Assembly (NCBI GenBank): GCA_025451215.1
Contig: JANWKU010000124.1
Location: forward strand, 1-44,267
Reading direction: 5' to 3'
Source of the DNA: Terriglobales bacterium
GTDB taxonomy: Bacteria > Acidobacteriota > Terriglobia > Terriglobales > Acidobacteriaceae
DNA: 44,267 nucleotides
Shown: one piece after another, positions 9,336 through 17,547 of the stretch
Layout: every line of letters begins with the position of its first letter
How positions within the stretch are numbered: the first letter of the stretch is position 1
The notes under the pieces: model-generated
The model's database searches: none
The model's input: the letters and a program-made list of their open reading frames with translations, nothing else
Told to the model about the DNA's origin: nothing
Position numbers and translations under genes: made by a program

Positions 9336-10031
9336 ATGATGCGTTCCAACAGTAAACCTCTATCCGCAGGCCTTCTGTTTTTCTGTTGCTGCCTGTGCTT
9401 GTCCGATTTGTCTCTCGCACAGCAGACCTCGGCGAACCCGCTCACCTTTGCTCCGGTCACGCTGCCCAAAGTATTTGTGAACACACGCTTCCAGTTTCAG
9501 CTGCACGCGCAAGGCGGCTCGCAACCCTACCAATGGACGGTGGCCAGCGGCGATCTCCCGGCGGGAATCAAGCTCTCTCGCTCCGGGTCATTGCAGGGAA
9601 CACCTACGGCTACGGGGGAATTTCACTTCGTAGTCACGGTGACCGACAATGCGCATCCCGCGGCCGAGGTTAGTCAGCCGCTTACCATGAAAGTGACCTC
9701 GCCTCTGATCGCGCGCTGGGACCGCTATCCGACAATCAACGGACAGCGGATTGAAGGAACCGTAAAAGTCTCGAACGATACCGAGCACGATTTCGATCTC
9801 ACATTCATAGTGCTCGCCATTAATGAAATCGGCCGCGCTGAAGCAATCGGCTACCAGCACTTCACCCTGCGAAAGAACACCACGGACTTCGTGCTTCCCT
9901 TTGGCGAGAACGTTCCTACGGGTTCCTATTGGGTCCATGCGGACGTGGTCGGTGAAGTGGTGGCAATCCATTCCATTCACCGCGCGCGGCTGGATACAAA
10001 AGCAAGATTAGTGCTGCAGCAAGGGCCGTAA
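9336..10031 (+). CDS. Secreted protein with putative Ig-like (He_PIG) domain
   Basis: A 231-residue protein with a Cys-rich signal peptide (GLLFFCCCLCLSDLSLAQ). It is followed by one Ig-like repeat of the He_PIG type at about residues 40-115, with the characteristic PYQWTVASGDLPAGIKLS and GTPTATGEFHFVVTVTD. The second half is a beta-rich domain with no family I know. It is probably exported. It is divergent from the fructokinase, with start codons only about 15 bases apart, so the two promoters must overlap the neighbouring genes or the kinase start lies further in. ATG 9339 is an equally good start. Confidence 0.7.
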   Translation: MMRSNSKPLSAGLLFFCCCLCLSDLSLAQQTSANPLTFAPVTLPKVFVNTRFQFQLHAQGGSQPYQWTVASGDLPAGIKLSRSGSLQGTPTATGEFHFVVTVTDNAHPAAEVSQPLTMKVTSPLIARWDRYPTINGQRIEGTVKVSNDTEHDFDLTFIVLAINEIGRAEAIGYQHFTLRKNTTDFVLPFGENVPTGSYWVHADVVGEVVAIHSIHRARLDTKARLVLQQGP

Positions 10032-10804
10032 AGGTTATTGCATCCCAAAATTAGAAGATTATTTGCCCAATGAATCGTGCAAAAGGTGGAAGATGCGGAA
10101 GGAGTAGAACAACCAAAAATAAGAGTCCCGAGGTGATGTTAGATTCGTTCGTCTCAGCCAGTAGTTCGCTTTAGACCCTCGCCGACCTGCTGCCTTCGCC
10201 ACCTTGCGGTTGCGTATGCGCGATCAGTACTCGGGCTCCGGGCTAGCCGCCAACTGGAAAAATTAACCTAACGCCTCGGGACTCTATCCTGCCTTCGACT
10301 TTTCTCCCTGTTCTCCTCGACCAGCGCTTTGCTATAGACCCTTACTCGCCCTCGCCCTGGGTTGATCAGTTTGCACCGTTCAACTTGGGTGTGACTTTGC
10401 TCGAGCCCCGGACGCCGCACCAACCGGAAAAACTTCAGAAGCTGTCAAAGAACGAGTTTGTTGTACGCTTTTTAATTTTTCAGTCAATTAAAAATATGCA
10501 ATTTTAAACGCTTTGTTTTCAGCCGAGTGCAGCTCGTTCACAGGCCTGTGCCAGAATTTGGTGCAGCACCGCATAGCGGTGGTTAAGAACTATAATAAGT
10601 TGGCGAATTTTTTTGAATATTTATTCCATCCGCCTTTTCCGGATACCAAATTTTTTTGTGAATAATTCGGGGAAAACCTCACTGGGCGCGGCTTTCGCAG
10701 GATTCCAAAAACAGAGCACCGCCGAAATCAATCTTGAAAAGACCAACCGCACTCGATAAGTTCCTCAGTACCCCCTGTGTCCTCTGTGGTTAAAGGTTTT
10801 GATC
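10032..10804. other. Long non-coding stretch
   Basis: Nearly 800 bases without a credible gene in any frame. The first half holds the tandem structured repeat listed separately. The second half is AT-rich with A/T runs (about 10470-10510 and 10600-10660), plus a small hairpin CCGC-ATAG-CGGTGG near 10570. The end (about 10770-10800) holds a CCTCTGTGGTTAA string; a shorter, inverted related string (AACCACAG) precedes rlmH near 40626. Confidence 0.6.
10122..10433. repeat. Tandem pair of diverged ~170-base units with long inverted repeat
   Basis: Two related units lie head to tail. GGAAAAA recurs at 10256 and 10426 (170 bases apart), preceded in both by a similar CTCGRGC-CCGG-GCC block. TAGACCCT recurs at 10172 and 10335. 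The first unit is enclosed by a 12-bp perfect inverted repeat, AGAGTCCCGAGG at 10122-10133 and its complement at 10274-10285, extended by GTTAG/CTAAC inside a small internal loop. CCAGT (10158) can pair with ACTGG (10253). On the minus strand the outer stem is followed by TATTTTT. This could be a structured RNA or a miniature mobile element. Strand and function are unknown. Confidence 0.55.
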
Positions 10805-11443
10805 CTACTGCGGCTTCATTCCCACCATCAGCGCCAGTTCCCGCCACTTCCACAAACAATCCACGTCCTGAAAGCCAATCTCCCGCAGCCAGACCAGCTG
10901 CTGATGCAGATCAAGCAACTTGTTCGAAGGATCCTCATTCGGCCAGTGGATGCTCTCCAAAAATTTCGTATGCAGAATATCCGTGGAAGAAGCCACATGC
11001 TCCAGGTTGCAAAACACGCCGCCCGGATTGAGCGCCGCGAAAATTTCCGCATACAACGCGCGCTTGCGTTCGTGCGTCAAGTGATGAATGGCAAAACTTG
11101 AAAGCACCGCATCGAACTTCCCAAATTGCGGCAAGCGGTTTTGCAGGTCATGGTCAATCACCTGAACATTTCCCGTGCTTGAAAATTTTCCCCGCAAGCG
11201 GACCAGCATCGCAGTCGAAAAATCCAGCGCGATGGCAGAAATCCGTGGCCAGGCCAGCAGAACAAGTCCAAGCAATCGCCCGTCCCCGCTGCCCAAATCA
11301 AGCACGCGATTCATGCGCTCCGGCAAGCATTCAAGAAGCGTGGCCTCGCCTTCGGTTCTGTGCGGAATGGAATCCGCACGGCTCAAATACTCCAAGGCGT
11401 GTTGAGGAGAACTCCAGAGATTGACGTTCGGTTCAGAGCTCAT
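10805..11443 (-). CDS. Class I SAM-dependent methyltransferase
   Basis: A 212-residue Rossmann-fold methyltransferase. Motif I VLDLGSGDGRLLG is at about residues 47-59, the acidic IALDFS end of beta 2 follows, then a post-motif region VQVIDHDLQ and FDAVLSSFAIHHL as the motif IV equivalent. Small-molecule methylation is the usual role of this shape (Methyltransf_25/11), but the substrate is unknown. The ATG lies 21 bases from a perfect TetR-type palindrome, which suggests repression by an unlinked regulator. Confidence 0.88.
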   Translation of the reverse strand: MSSEPNVNLWSSPQHALEYLSRADSIPHRTEGEATLLECLPERMNRVLDLGSGDGRLLGLVLLAWPRISAIALDFSTAMLVRLRGKFSSTGNVQVIDHDLQNRLPQFGKFDAVLSSFAIHHLTHERKRALYAEIFAALNPGGVFCNLEHVASSTDILHTKFLESIHWPNEDPSNKLLDLHQQLVWLREIGFQDVDCLWKWRELALMVGMKPQ

Positions 11444-11464
11444 GCCAAGTATATTAGCATGCCG

Positions 11465-11478
11465 ACCGACCGGTCGGT
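11465..11478. promoter_or_regulatory. TetR-family operator-like palindrome
   Basis: A perfect 14-bp palindrome, ACCGACCGGTCGGT, is flanked by GCAT/ATGC arms at 11457-11460 and 11479-11482. It sits just upstream of the methyltransferase start and about 140 bases from the divergent TlpA-like gene. This is the classic operator shape for TetR/AcrR-family repressors. No TetR gene is in the window. Confidence 0.65.
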
Positions 11479-11620
11479 ATGCAACTTAATGTTTATGCAC
11501 GAATCCTATAGGGCTGTACATATCCGTTGCATGGGCGATAACGACCAAGCCGTTTAAGAATGTATCGGGGCCAAATCTTTGACGCCTGTGAAACATCGCA
11601 ATAAGTACACAGAGGAAATC

Positions 11621-12217
11621 ATGGAAAAAGACAAACCGAATTTCGTAAATACCCTCAATATTCCAAACTTGGCGAATTACTTCTCCGCTTTCATCGTCGT
11701 TGCGCTCTTCTTATCCATCACGCCTGCGCTCTTCGCGCAGACCGATGTTCATGCTTCACTCATGGCTCGAGCGGATCGCAAACCCGCACCAGCAATTCAG
11801 ATGACTTCGGACGCCGGACGGACCATGCGACTTTCTGATTATCGTGGAAAAGTCGTTCTTCTCAATTTTTGGGCCAGCGATTGCGGAGGCTGCATCATTG
11901 AACTTCCCTCAATCATTGATTTACAGGCAGCCAATAAGAACAAATCCTTCACCGTCGTGGGTCTCTCGATGGACATACCGTACGAGGAACTGAAAAGTGA
12001 GCAGCAAGCATGGGACAAAGTAAAGCCATTCATGGCCAAGAGCAAGATTAATTATCCGGTTCTTATGGGTAATGAATCTACATTTAAGACGTTCGGCTTA
12101 AACGCATTGCCAGCCACGCTTTTGCTGGACAAACGAGGAAACATCGCAGCTGTCTATACAGGGATCATCAGCAAGGAGAATGCCGAGGCAAACATAAATA
12201 AACTTCTCTCAGAATAG
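11621..12217 (+). CDS. TlpA/ResA-like membrane-anchored thioredoxin
   Basis: A 198-residue protein. The ATG at 11621 has GAGG six to seven bases upstream and is preferred over a TTG 42 bases earlier. An uncleaved or signal-type hydrophobic segment spans residues 18-39 (ending PALFAQ). The thioredoxin fold follows with FWASDCGGC, redox cysteines 88 and 91, and the cis-Pro loop LPATLLLDKRG. Family members act outside the cytoplasmic membrane as thiol-disulfide oxidoreductases or peroxiredoxin-like proteins. The usual WC-P-C is replaced by CGGC, so redox potential may differ from standard TlpA. Confidence 0.88.
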   Translation: MEKDKPNFVNTLNIPNLANYFSAFIVVALFLSITPALFAQTDVHASLMARADRKPAPAIQMTSDAGRTMRLSDYRGKVVLLNFWASDCGGCIIELPSIIDLQAANKNKSFTVVGLSMDIPYEELKSEQQAWDKVKPFMAKSKINYPVLMGNESTFKTFGLNALPATLLLDKRGNIAAVYTGIISKENAEANINKLLSE

Positions 12218-12400
12218 TTTATTGCACGCTGCATCTAATGCGGATTGATCTACTTGAAGTCTAGGACCATATCTAGGTTCAAGATTTGCAAGCTTATTTA
12301 CCCTTTCATTACTAATTGACAAACGCGGGTTCCCCGACACTTGCGATCTGGATTTGCTTATCCCGCATTTGGCGACGAAAACGATTGTCAGGTTTTCTGT

Positions 12401-13157
12401 TTACTGCAGATGAAATTCGACTTGAATGGTTATCGCAACGGCAACGGGCTTGCCGTCCTTCCGTGCCGGTTCAAACCGCCACTTCTGTACGGCTTCAATC
12501 GCCTTCTCGTCCAGTCCTTCACCAAGTGGACGCGTCACTTTTATATTGTAAGTTCTGCCATCTGGCCCGATGATAACCCCCAACACGCACTGCCCTTGAA
12601 ATTTGTCCTTCCTCGCCTGCTTGGAATATTCGGGATCCGGCGTCTGGCGTGGCTTGGGAGGTGTTACTCCTAGGCCAACTTTATAAATAGGCCCAAGCAA
12701 TGGATCCTTCGGAACCTCAAAAGCAACCGCAACTTGAGCTGACCTATTTTCCGGAAGGCTGAATCGCACCAGGATCTTCGTCGTGACGGGAACCGGATGG
12801 CCATCCACTTCGTAGGGAACATAAGACCATTTTTTGACCTCATCCGTTACCGTTCTGATCAATTCGGCAGGGCCGCCTAAAACGAAACTCTCACTCACTT
12901 TGCCCTCCTCATTGACATGAAGAATCAGCGACACGTCTCCTTGTAAATTAAGCTTACGGGCCTGCTTGGGGTATTTTGGTAGGGCCCCACTCCAAAGGTT
13001 CGCCAAGCGCCACATCTTGCGACGAGGCAGGAATTTGAGCTTCTGGTGACGCCCCGTTCACGGCCTGCGGCGGCTCTGAAGGTGACGCTTCTTGCGAGCC
13101 AGCAAGGCCGCTCATTAAAATCACGAGCGAAAAAAACACGATTTGAGCAATTTTCAT
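12401..13157 (-). pseudogene. TonB-family protein with two TonB C-terminal domains, frameshifted
   Basis: The start ATG 13157 gives a signal peptide or anchor (MKIAQIVFFSLVILMSGLAG) and a Pro/Ser/Ala-rich linker, which ends at a stop near 12954. The homologous reading continues in the frame that runs 12401-13015. There two TonB_C-type domains follow, one beginning YPKQARKLNLQGDV and one DPEYSKQARKDKFQGQ, the second ending KWRFEPARKDGKPV. The switch lies at a four-base C run on the plus strand (12985-12988); one extra base there would restore a single ORF of about 250 residues. Intact, it would be a periplasmic TonB-like protein linked to outer-membrane transport or signalling. Confidence 0.8.
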
Positions 13158-13376
13158 GATCACTTTGTCTGCTCACTCCCTTATGCGGGCTGCTTCCAAT
13201 GAGCGTGCGCCCACAACTCTGCACCAGACGCAAAATGCCGTCAAGTTTTTGGCTGCCCTGGTCACCAAATCCAAAGGCAGAGTTAACCCGGTGAAAGAAT
13301 TTTCCTGTAAGATGCCTGCAACTTTCGACAACTAAGGTAAATACCTGAATTGACGACCGCGCAAACTTGAAGCAAT

Positions 13377-15194
13377 ATGCTCCGCATGCGAATCGTATGC
13401 GGATTTGGGTTGTTTGCATGCTTGCTGTTTGCCGGCCCGTTGCTCTTGGCCAAAAATCGTCCGTGGACAGAAATCCAAAGCCCCCACTTTCGTCTGATTA
13501 CAAACGGGGATGTTGACCAGTCGCGGCTCGTCCTCCAGCATTTTGAACTCATGCGGTCCGCCTTTCAGAGTACGTTCCCGCAATTCAAGCTGGATTCCCC
13601 TGCGCCATTGCTGATCCTCGCCACCAAAGATGAGTCCACTACGCGAGAGTTGCTTCCACAGTTCTGGCCCCACCCCGGGCCGAATCTAGGGGGGTTGTAT
13701 CACCACGGTTGGGAGCGCGAGCATGCGCTGGTGCGGCTTGATGTTGTTGCCCGCGACCCGGAAACCTACCACAGCATCTATCACGAATACGTGCACAGTC
13801 TGCTGCACATCAATTTCCATTGGCTCCCGCCGTGGCTTGACGAGGGCCTTGCCGAGTTTTACGGCTACACAGATTTTCGAAAAGACAAAATGTATATAGG
13901 CTCGCCCCCCAATATGGGTATGGCACGCTTTCTTGTCACCGAACAACCAATCCCGCTCGATACATTCGTCACGTCGCCGGTGATGACCAGCAATCCAGAA
14001 CTCTCGCAACTGGCCTACACCCAGGCCTGGGCACTTACCCATTACCTGTGGTTCGGGGACGGAATGGAGTCGGGTCAAAAACTGGCCCGCCTTTTGCAGG
14101 CTCTGCAAAATGGAACAAACTCCAAGAAAGCGTTCGAGGAGACAATCGGAAGTTTCGCAGACATTGAAAAAAGCTATTCCAAATATATTCATCAAGCACG
14201 GTTCCCGGCCATGGGATTTCCCGTCCCACAGCAATTGGACCCCAAAAGTTTTCAGGTGCGCGAGATGAGCCTAGGAGAAACCGAAGCTGAACTCGCCGCC
14301 TGGTACATTGAGTTTCATCAATGGGACAAGATGCGCGAGTTCACAGCAGCCGCGCTGAAAGATTCCCCAAATTTGTCTCTTGCCCATGAGGATAACGGAT
14401 TTTTACTTTTCAATGAAGGCCACGACGAAGACGCTCTCAAAGAATTCACCACGGCCGCGCAGTTGGACAGCAAGAACTACATCGCATTGTTCGCGAAAAC
14501 AATGATTTCGGCCGCGGCCCAATCGAATGTTTCCGAGAACGACCATCGAACCTACGACGGACTGAATCAAGTTGTGGAGTTAAAGCCCGACTTCGCCCCA
14601 GCCTACGTGGAACTCTCCAAACAGGAGGTCCGCGCAGGACAACTTAGCACGGCGCTCGCTGTATGCCGGCGCGCCGAGCAACTCGAACCTTTCCGGTCGG
14701 GATATCACGTTCTATGCGGCGAGATCATGCTTTTGATGCACCACCCGTCTGACGCCGCGACTGAGGCCGCCTACGTAGCGCAACGTTGGGGAGGCTCTGA
14801 CCGCGATGAGGCGATGGAGTTGTGGAATCGGATTCCTGCCGAGGATCGTCATGCAGATATCCCGCCCCGGCCTCCGGCCCCAGATCAATCGCAGGTCGCC
14901 GAGGGAACTGTAAAAGCCGTGGCCTGTAACGGGTCGGCCTTCGCAATAACTTTGGACGTGAACGGGCAAGTGGGGATCTTCAAGGCCACCGGTTTCCCCG
15001 CAGGCTTTTCCGACACCCTTTGGGTCGGACGCGACCATTTCACCCCATGCTTCCATGTTCAGGGACTTCCTGCCATGCTTCGCTACAAGCCACCGAAGGA
15101 CAGTTCGTATTCAGGCGACCTAGTTTACGCTGGCTTTAGGGACTCGATTTTAGAAGCGCCAAAGAGTCCATCTGAGTCAGCAAAGACGCATTGA
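13377..15194 (+). CDS. Secreted DUF1570-type gluzincin peptidase with TPR repeats
   Basis: A 605-residue protein with a signal peptide (about residues 1-25). The peptidase-like domain carries H136-E-Y-V-H140 and, 16 residues on, WLDEGLAEFYG, giving a gluzincin zinc site with Glu156 as probable third ligand. From about 310 to 500 there are TPR-like helical pairs (for example GHDEDALKEFTTAAQLDSKN and QLSTALAVCRRAEQLEP). A C-terminal ~100-residue beta-rich domain is not recognised. It is probably a periplasmic or surface protease; the substrate is unknown. It is divergent from the TonB-family gene. Confidence 0.85.
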   Translation: MLRMRIVCGFGLFACLLFAGPLLLAKNRPWTEIQSPHFRLITNGDVDQSRLVLQHFELMRSAFQSTFPQFKLDSPAPLLILATKDESTTRELLPQFWPHPGPNLGGLYHHGWEREHALVRLDVVARDPETYHSIYHEYVHSLLHINFHWLPPWLDEGLAEFYGYTDFRKDKMYIGSPPNMGMARFLVTEQPIPLDTFVTSPVMTSNPELSQLAYTQAWALTHYLWFGDGMESGQKLARLLQALQNGTNSKKAFEETIGSFADIEKSYSKYIHQARFPAMGFPVPQQLDPKSFQVREMSLGETEAELAAWYIEFHQWDKMREFTAAALKDSPNLSLAHEDNGFLLFNEGHDEDALKEFTTAAQLDSKNYIALFAKTMISAAAQSNVSENDHRTYDGLNQVVELKPDFAPAYVELSKQEVRAGQLSTALAVCRRAEQLEPFRSGYHVLCGEIMLLMHHPSDAATEAAYVAQRWGGSDRDEAMELWNRIPAEDRHADIPPRPPAPDQSQVAEGTVKAVACNGSAFAITLDVNGQVGIFKATGFPAGFSDTLWVGRDHFTPCFHVQGLPAMLRYKPPKDSSYSGDLVYAGFRDSILEAPKSPSESAKTH

Positions 15195-15264
15195 CTGCGC
15201 GAATCTGCATTGCGATGGCAGCCCCGTACGAATAAAGTGTGGCGCCAAAGAACTTTTGTGCAAA

Positions 15265-15440
15265 TTACAGAGGGAATTCCTGGCGCACGAACTGCATGGC
15301 TTCTTGCGAGGATTGCAGGCGGCCTTCGAGTTGGGCGTCTTCGACGGCGGTGAGGATTTCTTTGAAGCGGGGGCCGGGCGGGTGGCCGCGGCGATGAAGG
15401 CGTCTCCTGTGATGATCGAGCGCGGAGCGTCGAACCGGGG
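15265..15440 (-). pseudogene. Decayed duplicate of the cca 3' end
   Basis: Read on the minus strand, this stretch encodes ITGDAFIAA, then after a one-base frameshift GHPPGPRFKEILTAVEDAQL and SSQEAMQFVR, ending in TAA at 15265-15267. It matches the last ~55 residues of the intact cca gene at 16117-17547 (LLTGADLIAAGYTPGPRFKEIL...). Nucleotide identity is roughly four in five over the last 90 bases, so it is an old or horizontally derived copy, not a fresh duplication. The intact gene's end and this remnant flank the GNAT gene. Confidence 0.85.
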
Positions 15441-15441
15441 A

Positions 15442-16014
15442 TCAGCTTGCGGCTACCGATGCTAGACGTTGGGCGTCGGCCCAGGCAATCCGCTGCACGA
15501 TGACGGTGCCGCCGCCGGGAACGGGACCGTGGGTGGTTTTTTCAACGCAGGCGCCTCCATGCGCGGCGTAGAAGGATTGCGCAGCCTGGTTCTGCTCGAG
15601 TACCCAGAGGTACAACTTGCGATCGGCAGGGCGGCGCTCGATCAATGCCCGCGCAGCCTCAGTCAGAAGCAAGGTCCCGATGCCGCGGCGTTTGAGCGGA
15701 AAGCTGACATGCAGATTGTCCAAAAGCGCTCCCCATTCGGGGTCTTCATCGAGAACGACGTGGACGAAACCGATGACCGCGTGATTTATTTCGGCGACGA
15801 TGGTAAAGCGATCAGGCAGGGGCTGAGCAAACCTTTCGGTCCAGACCGCCTTACGGTTCTCGAGGACATTGCCATCAAGAAATGAGTCCGGATAGGCGCC
15901 GCGGTAGTGATGCCTCCAGCTATCGGCATGCAGTGAGGCAATGGCCATCACATCAGCGGCGACAGCGAAACGGAGAGCGGGCGTGGACGATTCAATTCTG
16001 TTGCTGTTTTGCAC
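15442..16014 (-). CDS. GNAT family N-acetyltransferase
   Basis: A 190-residue GNAT-fold enzyme that transfers an acetyl group from acetyl-CoA to an unknown amine. The acetyl-CoA pyrophosphate loop is RRGIGTLLL (about residues 107-115), preceded by the beta-4 strand LLDNLHVSF and followed by LYLWVLEQNQAAQSFYAAHG, typical of the family's C-terminal half. It is framed by cca sequence on both sides: a decayed tail downstream and the intact gene upstream, so it may have entered with a duplication. Confidence 0.88.
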   Translation of the reverse strand: MQNSNRIESSTPALRFAVAADVMAIASLHADSWRHHYRGAYPDSFLDGNVLENRKAVWTERFAQPLPDRFTIVAEINHAVIGFVHVVLDEDPEWGALLDNLHVSFPLKRRGIGTLLLTEAARALIERRPADRKLYLWVLEQNQAAQSFYAAHGGACVEKTTHGPVPGGGTVIVQRIAWADAQRLASVAAS

Positions 16015-16116
16015 GGCGCGCTGAAAAACATTTCGTTTTGATATATGTACTGAATATATCAGCGGCGCAAGCAGTCATCCGCATTCAGAACGACGAAGCG
16101 GAACGAAATTCCTCGT

Positions 16117-17547
16117 TCATTGCATCAAAAAATTCGTTCGTACAAAATCCATTGCTTCTTGCGAAGTGTGGAGGCGGTTTTCGAGTTGCGCGTCTTCCAC
16201 GGCGGTGAGGATCTCTTTGAAGCGCGGGCCGGGAGTGTAGCCGGCGGCGATTAGGTCGGCACCGGTGAGGAGTGGCGCGGGGCGGACGGAGTCGGGCGGC
16301 ATGGCGGCGATTTTTTCACGGGTGAAATCATAGAGTGTGAGGTCGCCGTGGCTGGAGAGGCAATCGATGCGGTGCAATGCGAGGTGCTCGTCAAACCTCG
16401 GCATGCGCACGAACTTTTTGAAGGTGGAGTCTTTCATCTGCTGGACGCTGGCGAAGCGCATGTGATTGTTGACGAGTGCGAGGATCTGTTCGGTGTCGTC
16501 GTTCGAAAAGCGCAGGCGGCGGCAGATTTCTTCGGCCATTTTGACTCCGACCTCGACGTGTCCGTCGAAGCGGATGCGGTCGGGCGCAACGCGGAAGGTC
16601 GGCGGCTTGCCGACGTCATGCAGCAGTGCTCCCCAAGCGAGAGTGGGCGGACAGGGATGGGGAAGTTTTTCAAGCAGCAGCAGAGTGTGAATGAAGACGT
16701 CGCCTTCGGGATGAAACTGCGGAGGCTGCTCGACGCCTTTCATTTTTTCGATTTCGGGCAGGACTTCTTTTAGCAAACCGCTTTGGGCCAGTAACAGAAA
16801 GGCTGGTCGCGCATGGCCTTCGGTCAGCATTTTGGTGAGTTCGTCGCGGACTCGCTCGCGCGACACTTGATGGATTTGTGGCGCGAGTTGCTGGATGGCG
16901 CTGAGGGTTTCAGGCTCGATGGCGTAGTTAAATCGGGCGGCGAAGCGGACGGCGCGGAGCATGCGGAGTTTGTCTTCGGCGAAGCGCTGTGCGGGATCGC
17001 CGATGGTGCGGATGATTTTGGCGTCGAGGTCGCGGCGTCCGCCAACGTAGTCGAGGACTTGGTTGGAGATGGGATCGAGGAGCAGGCCGTTGATGGTGAA
17101 GTCGCGGCGCTGGACGTCTTCTTGCGGAGACTTGCTGAAGCGGACCTGGTCGGGATGGCGTCCGTCGGAGTATCCGATGTCGGAGCGGAAGGTGGCGACC
17201 TCGACGGCGTTGGCTTTGGAGTTGGATGACGCAAGGTCTCTCGACTGTGCAGAAACTTCGCTTTGCGAAGTTTCTGCTTCGCTCGAGATGACAGGTTTAT
17301 TTTCTTGGGAAGAGCCGGAAGAAGTTTTTGGAAGCGGAATAAGCACCACCCCAAACTGCGCGCCGACAGCGTAGGTCTGCGGGAAGATGCGCATTACTTC
17401 TTTGGGTGTGGCGTCGGTGGTGACGTCGTAATCGGCGGGGTCGCGTCCTAATAGAAGATCGCGCACGCAGCCGCCGACTAGGTAGGACTGGTGTCCATGC
17501 TCGCGCAGGGTGCGGATGATGGAGATTGAGAAGTCTTTTTGCGTCAC
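16117..17547 (-). CDS. cca: CCA tRNA nucleotidyltransferase with HD domain
   Basis: A 476-residue class II nucleotidyltransferase that adds or repairs the tRNA 3' CCA end. The head domain has YLVGGCVRD (GG at 25-26), catalytic D39 and D41, and RRDFTINGLLLDP. The C-terminal half holds an HD phosphohydrolase domain (LLHDVGKP). The GTG start at 17547 overlaps the upstream gene's stop as GTGA and has GGAAG eight bases before it, so translation is probably coupled. Residues about 71-113, between the strand FGVVLIP and VEVATFRSD, form a Ser/Glu-rich insertion. It contains a complete palindromic repeat read in frame. The open frame can be extended to 17757, but that extension lies in the neighbour's shadow. 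Confidence 0.93.
   Translation of the reverse strand: MTQKDFSISIIRTLREHGHQSYLVGGCVRDLLLGRDPADYDVTTDATPKEVMRIFPQTYAVGAQFGVVLIPLPKTSSGSSQENKPVISSEAETSQSEVSAQSRDLASSNSKANAVEVATFRSDIGYSDGRHPDQVRFSKSPQEDVQRRDFTINGLLLDPISNQVLDYVGGRRDLDAKIIRTIGDPAQRFAEDKLRMLRAVRFAARFNYAIEPETLSAIQQLAPQIHQVSRERVRDELTKMLTEGHARPAFLLLAQSGLLKEVLPEIEKMKGVEQPPQFHPEGDVFIHTLLLLEKLPHPCPPTLAWGALLHDVGKPPTFRVAPDRIRFDGHVEVGVKMAEEICRRLRFSNDDTEQILALVNNHMRFASVQQMKDSTFKKFVRMPRFDEHLALHRIDCLSSHGDLTLYDFTREKIAAMPPDSVRPAPLLTGADLIAAGYTPGPRFKEILTAVEDAQLENRLHTSQEAMDFVRTNFLMQ
17233..17294 (-). repeat. Family 1 palindromic element, in frame inside cca
   Basis: The ends AAGGTCTCTCG and CGAGATGACA match the intergenic copies (AAGGTCCCTCG, CGGGATGACA). 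The core is a perfect 13-bp inverted repeat, GCAGAAACTTCGC at 17249-17261 and its complement at 17265-17277, with a TTT loop. It is translated as VISSEAETSQSEVSAQSRDL within the cca head domain. Confidence 0.85.

Noticed and set aside
10120..10290. 6S RNA, SRP RNA, RNase P RNA or tmRNA
   Set aside because: The conserved sequence blocks of RNase P, SRP RNA and tmRNA are absent on both strands; a 6S-like rod shape alone is not enough to name it.
12982..12990. Programmed -1 ribosomal frameshift in the TonB-family gene
   Set aside because: No canonical X-XXY-YYZ slippery heptamer with a following pseudoknot is visible; a base missing from the C run explains it better.
16813..17374. Several long frames opposite or overlapping cca
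   Set aside because: They are shadows produced by the high-GC third positions of cca; their translations are repetitive and have no motif.
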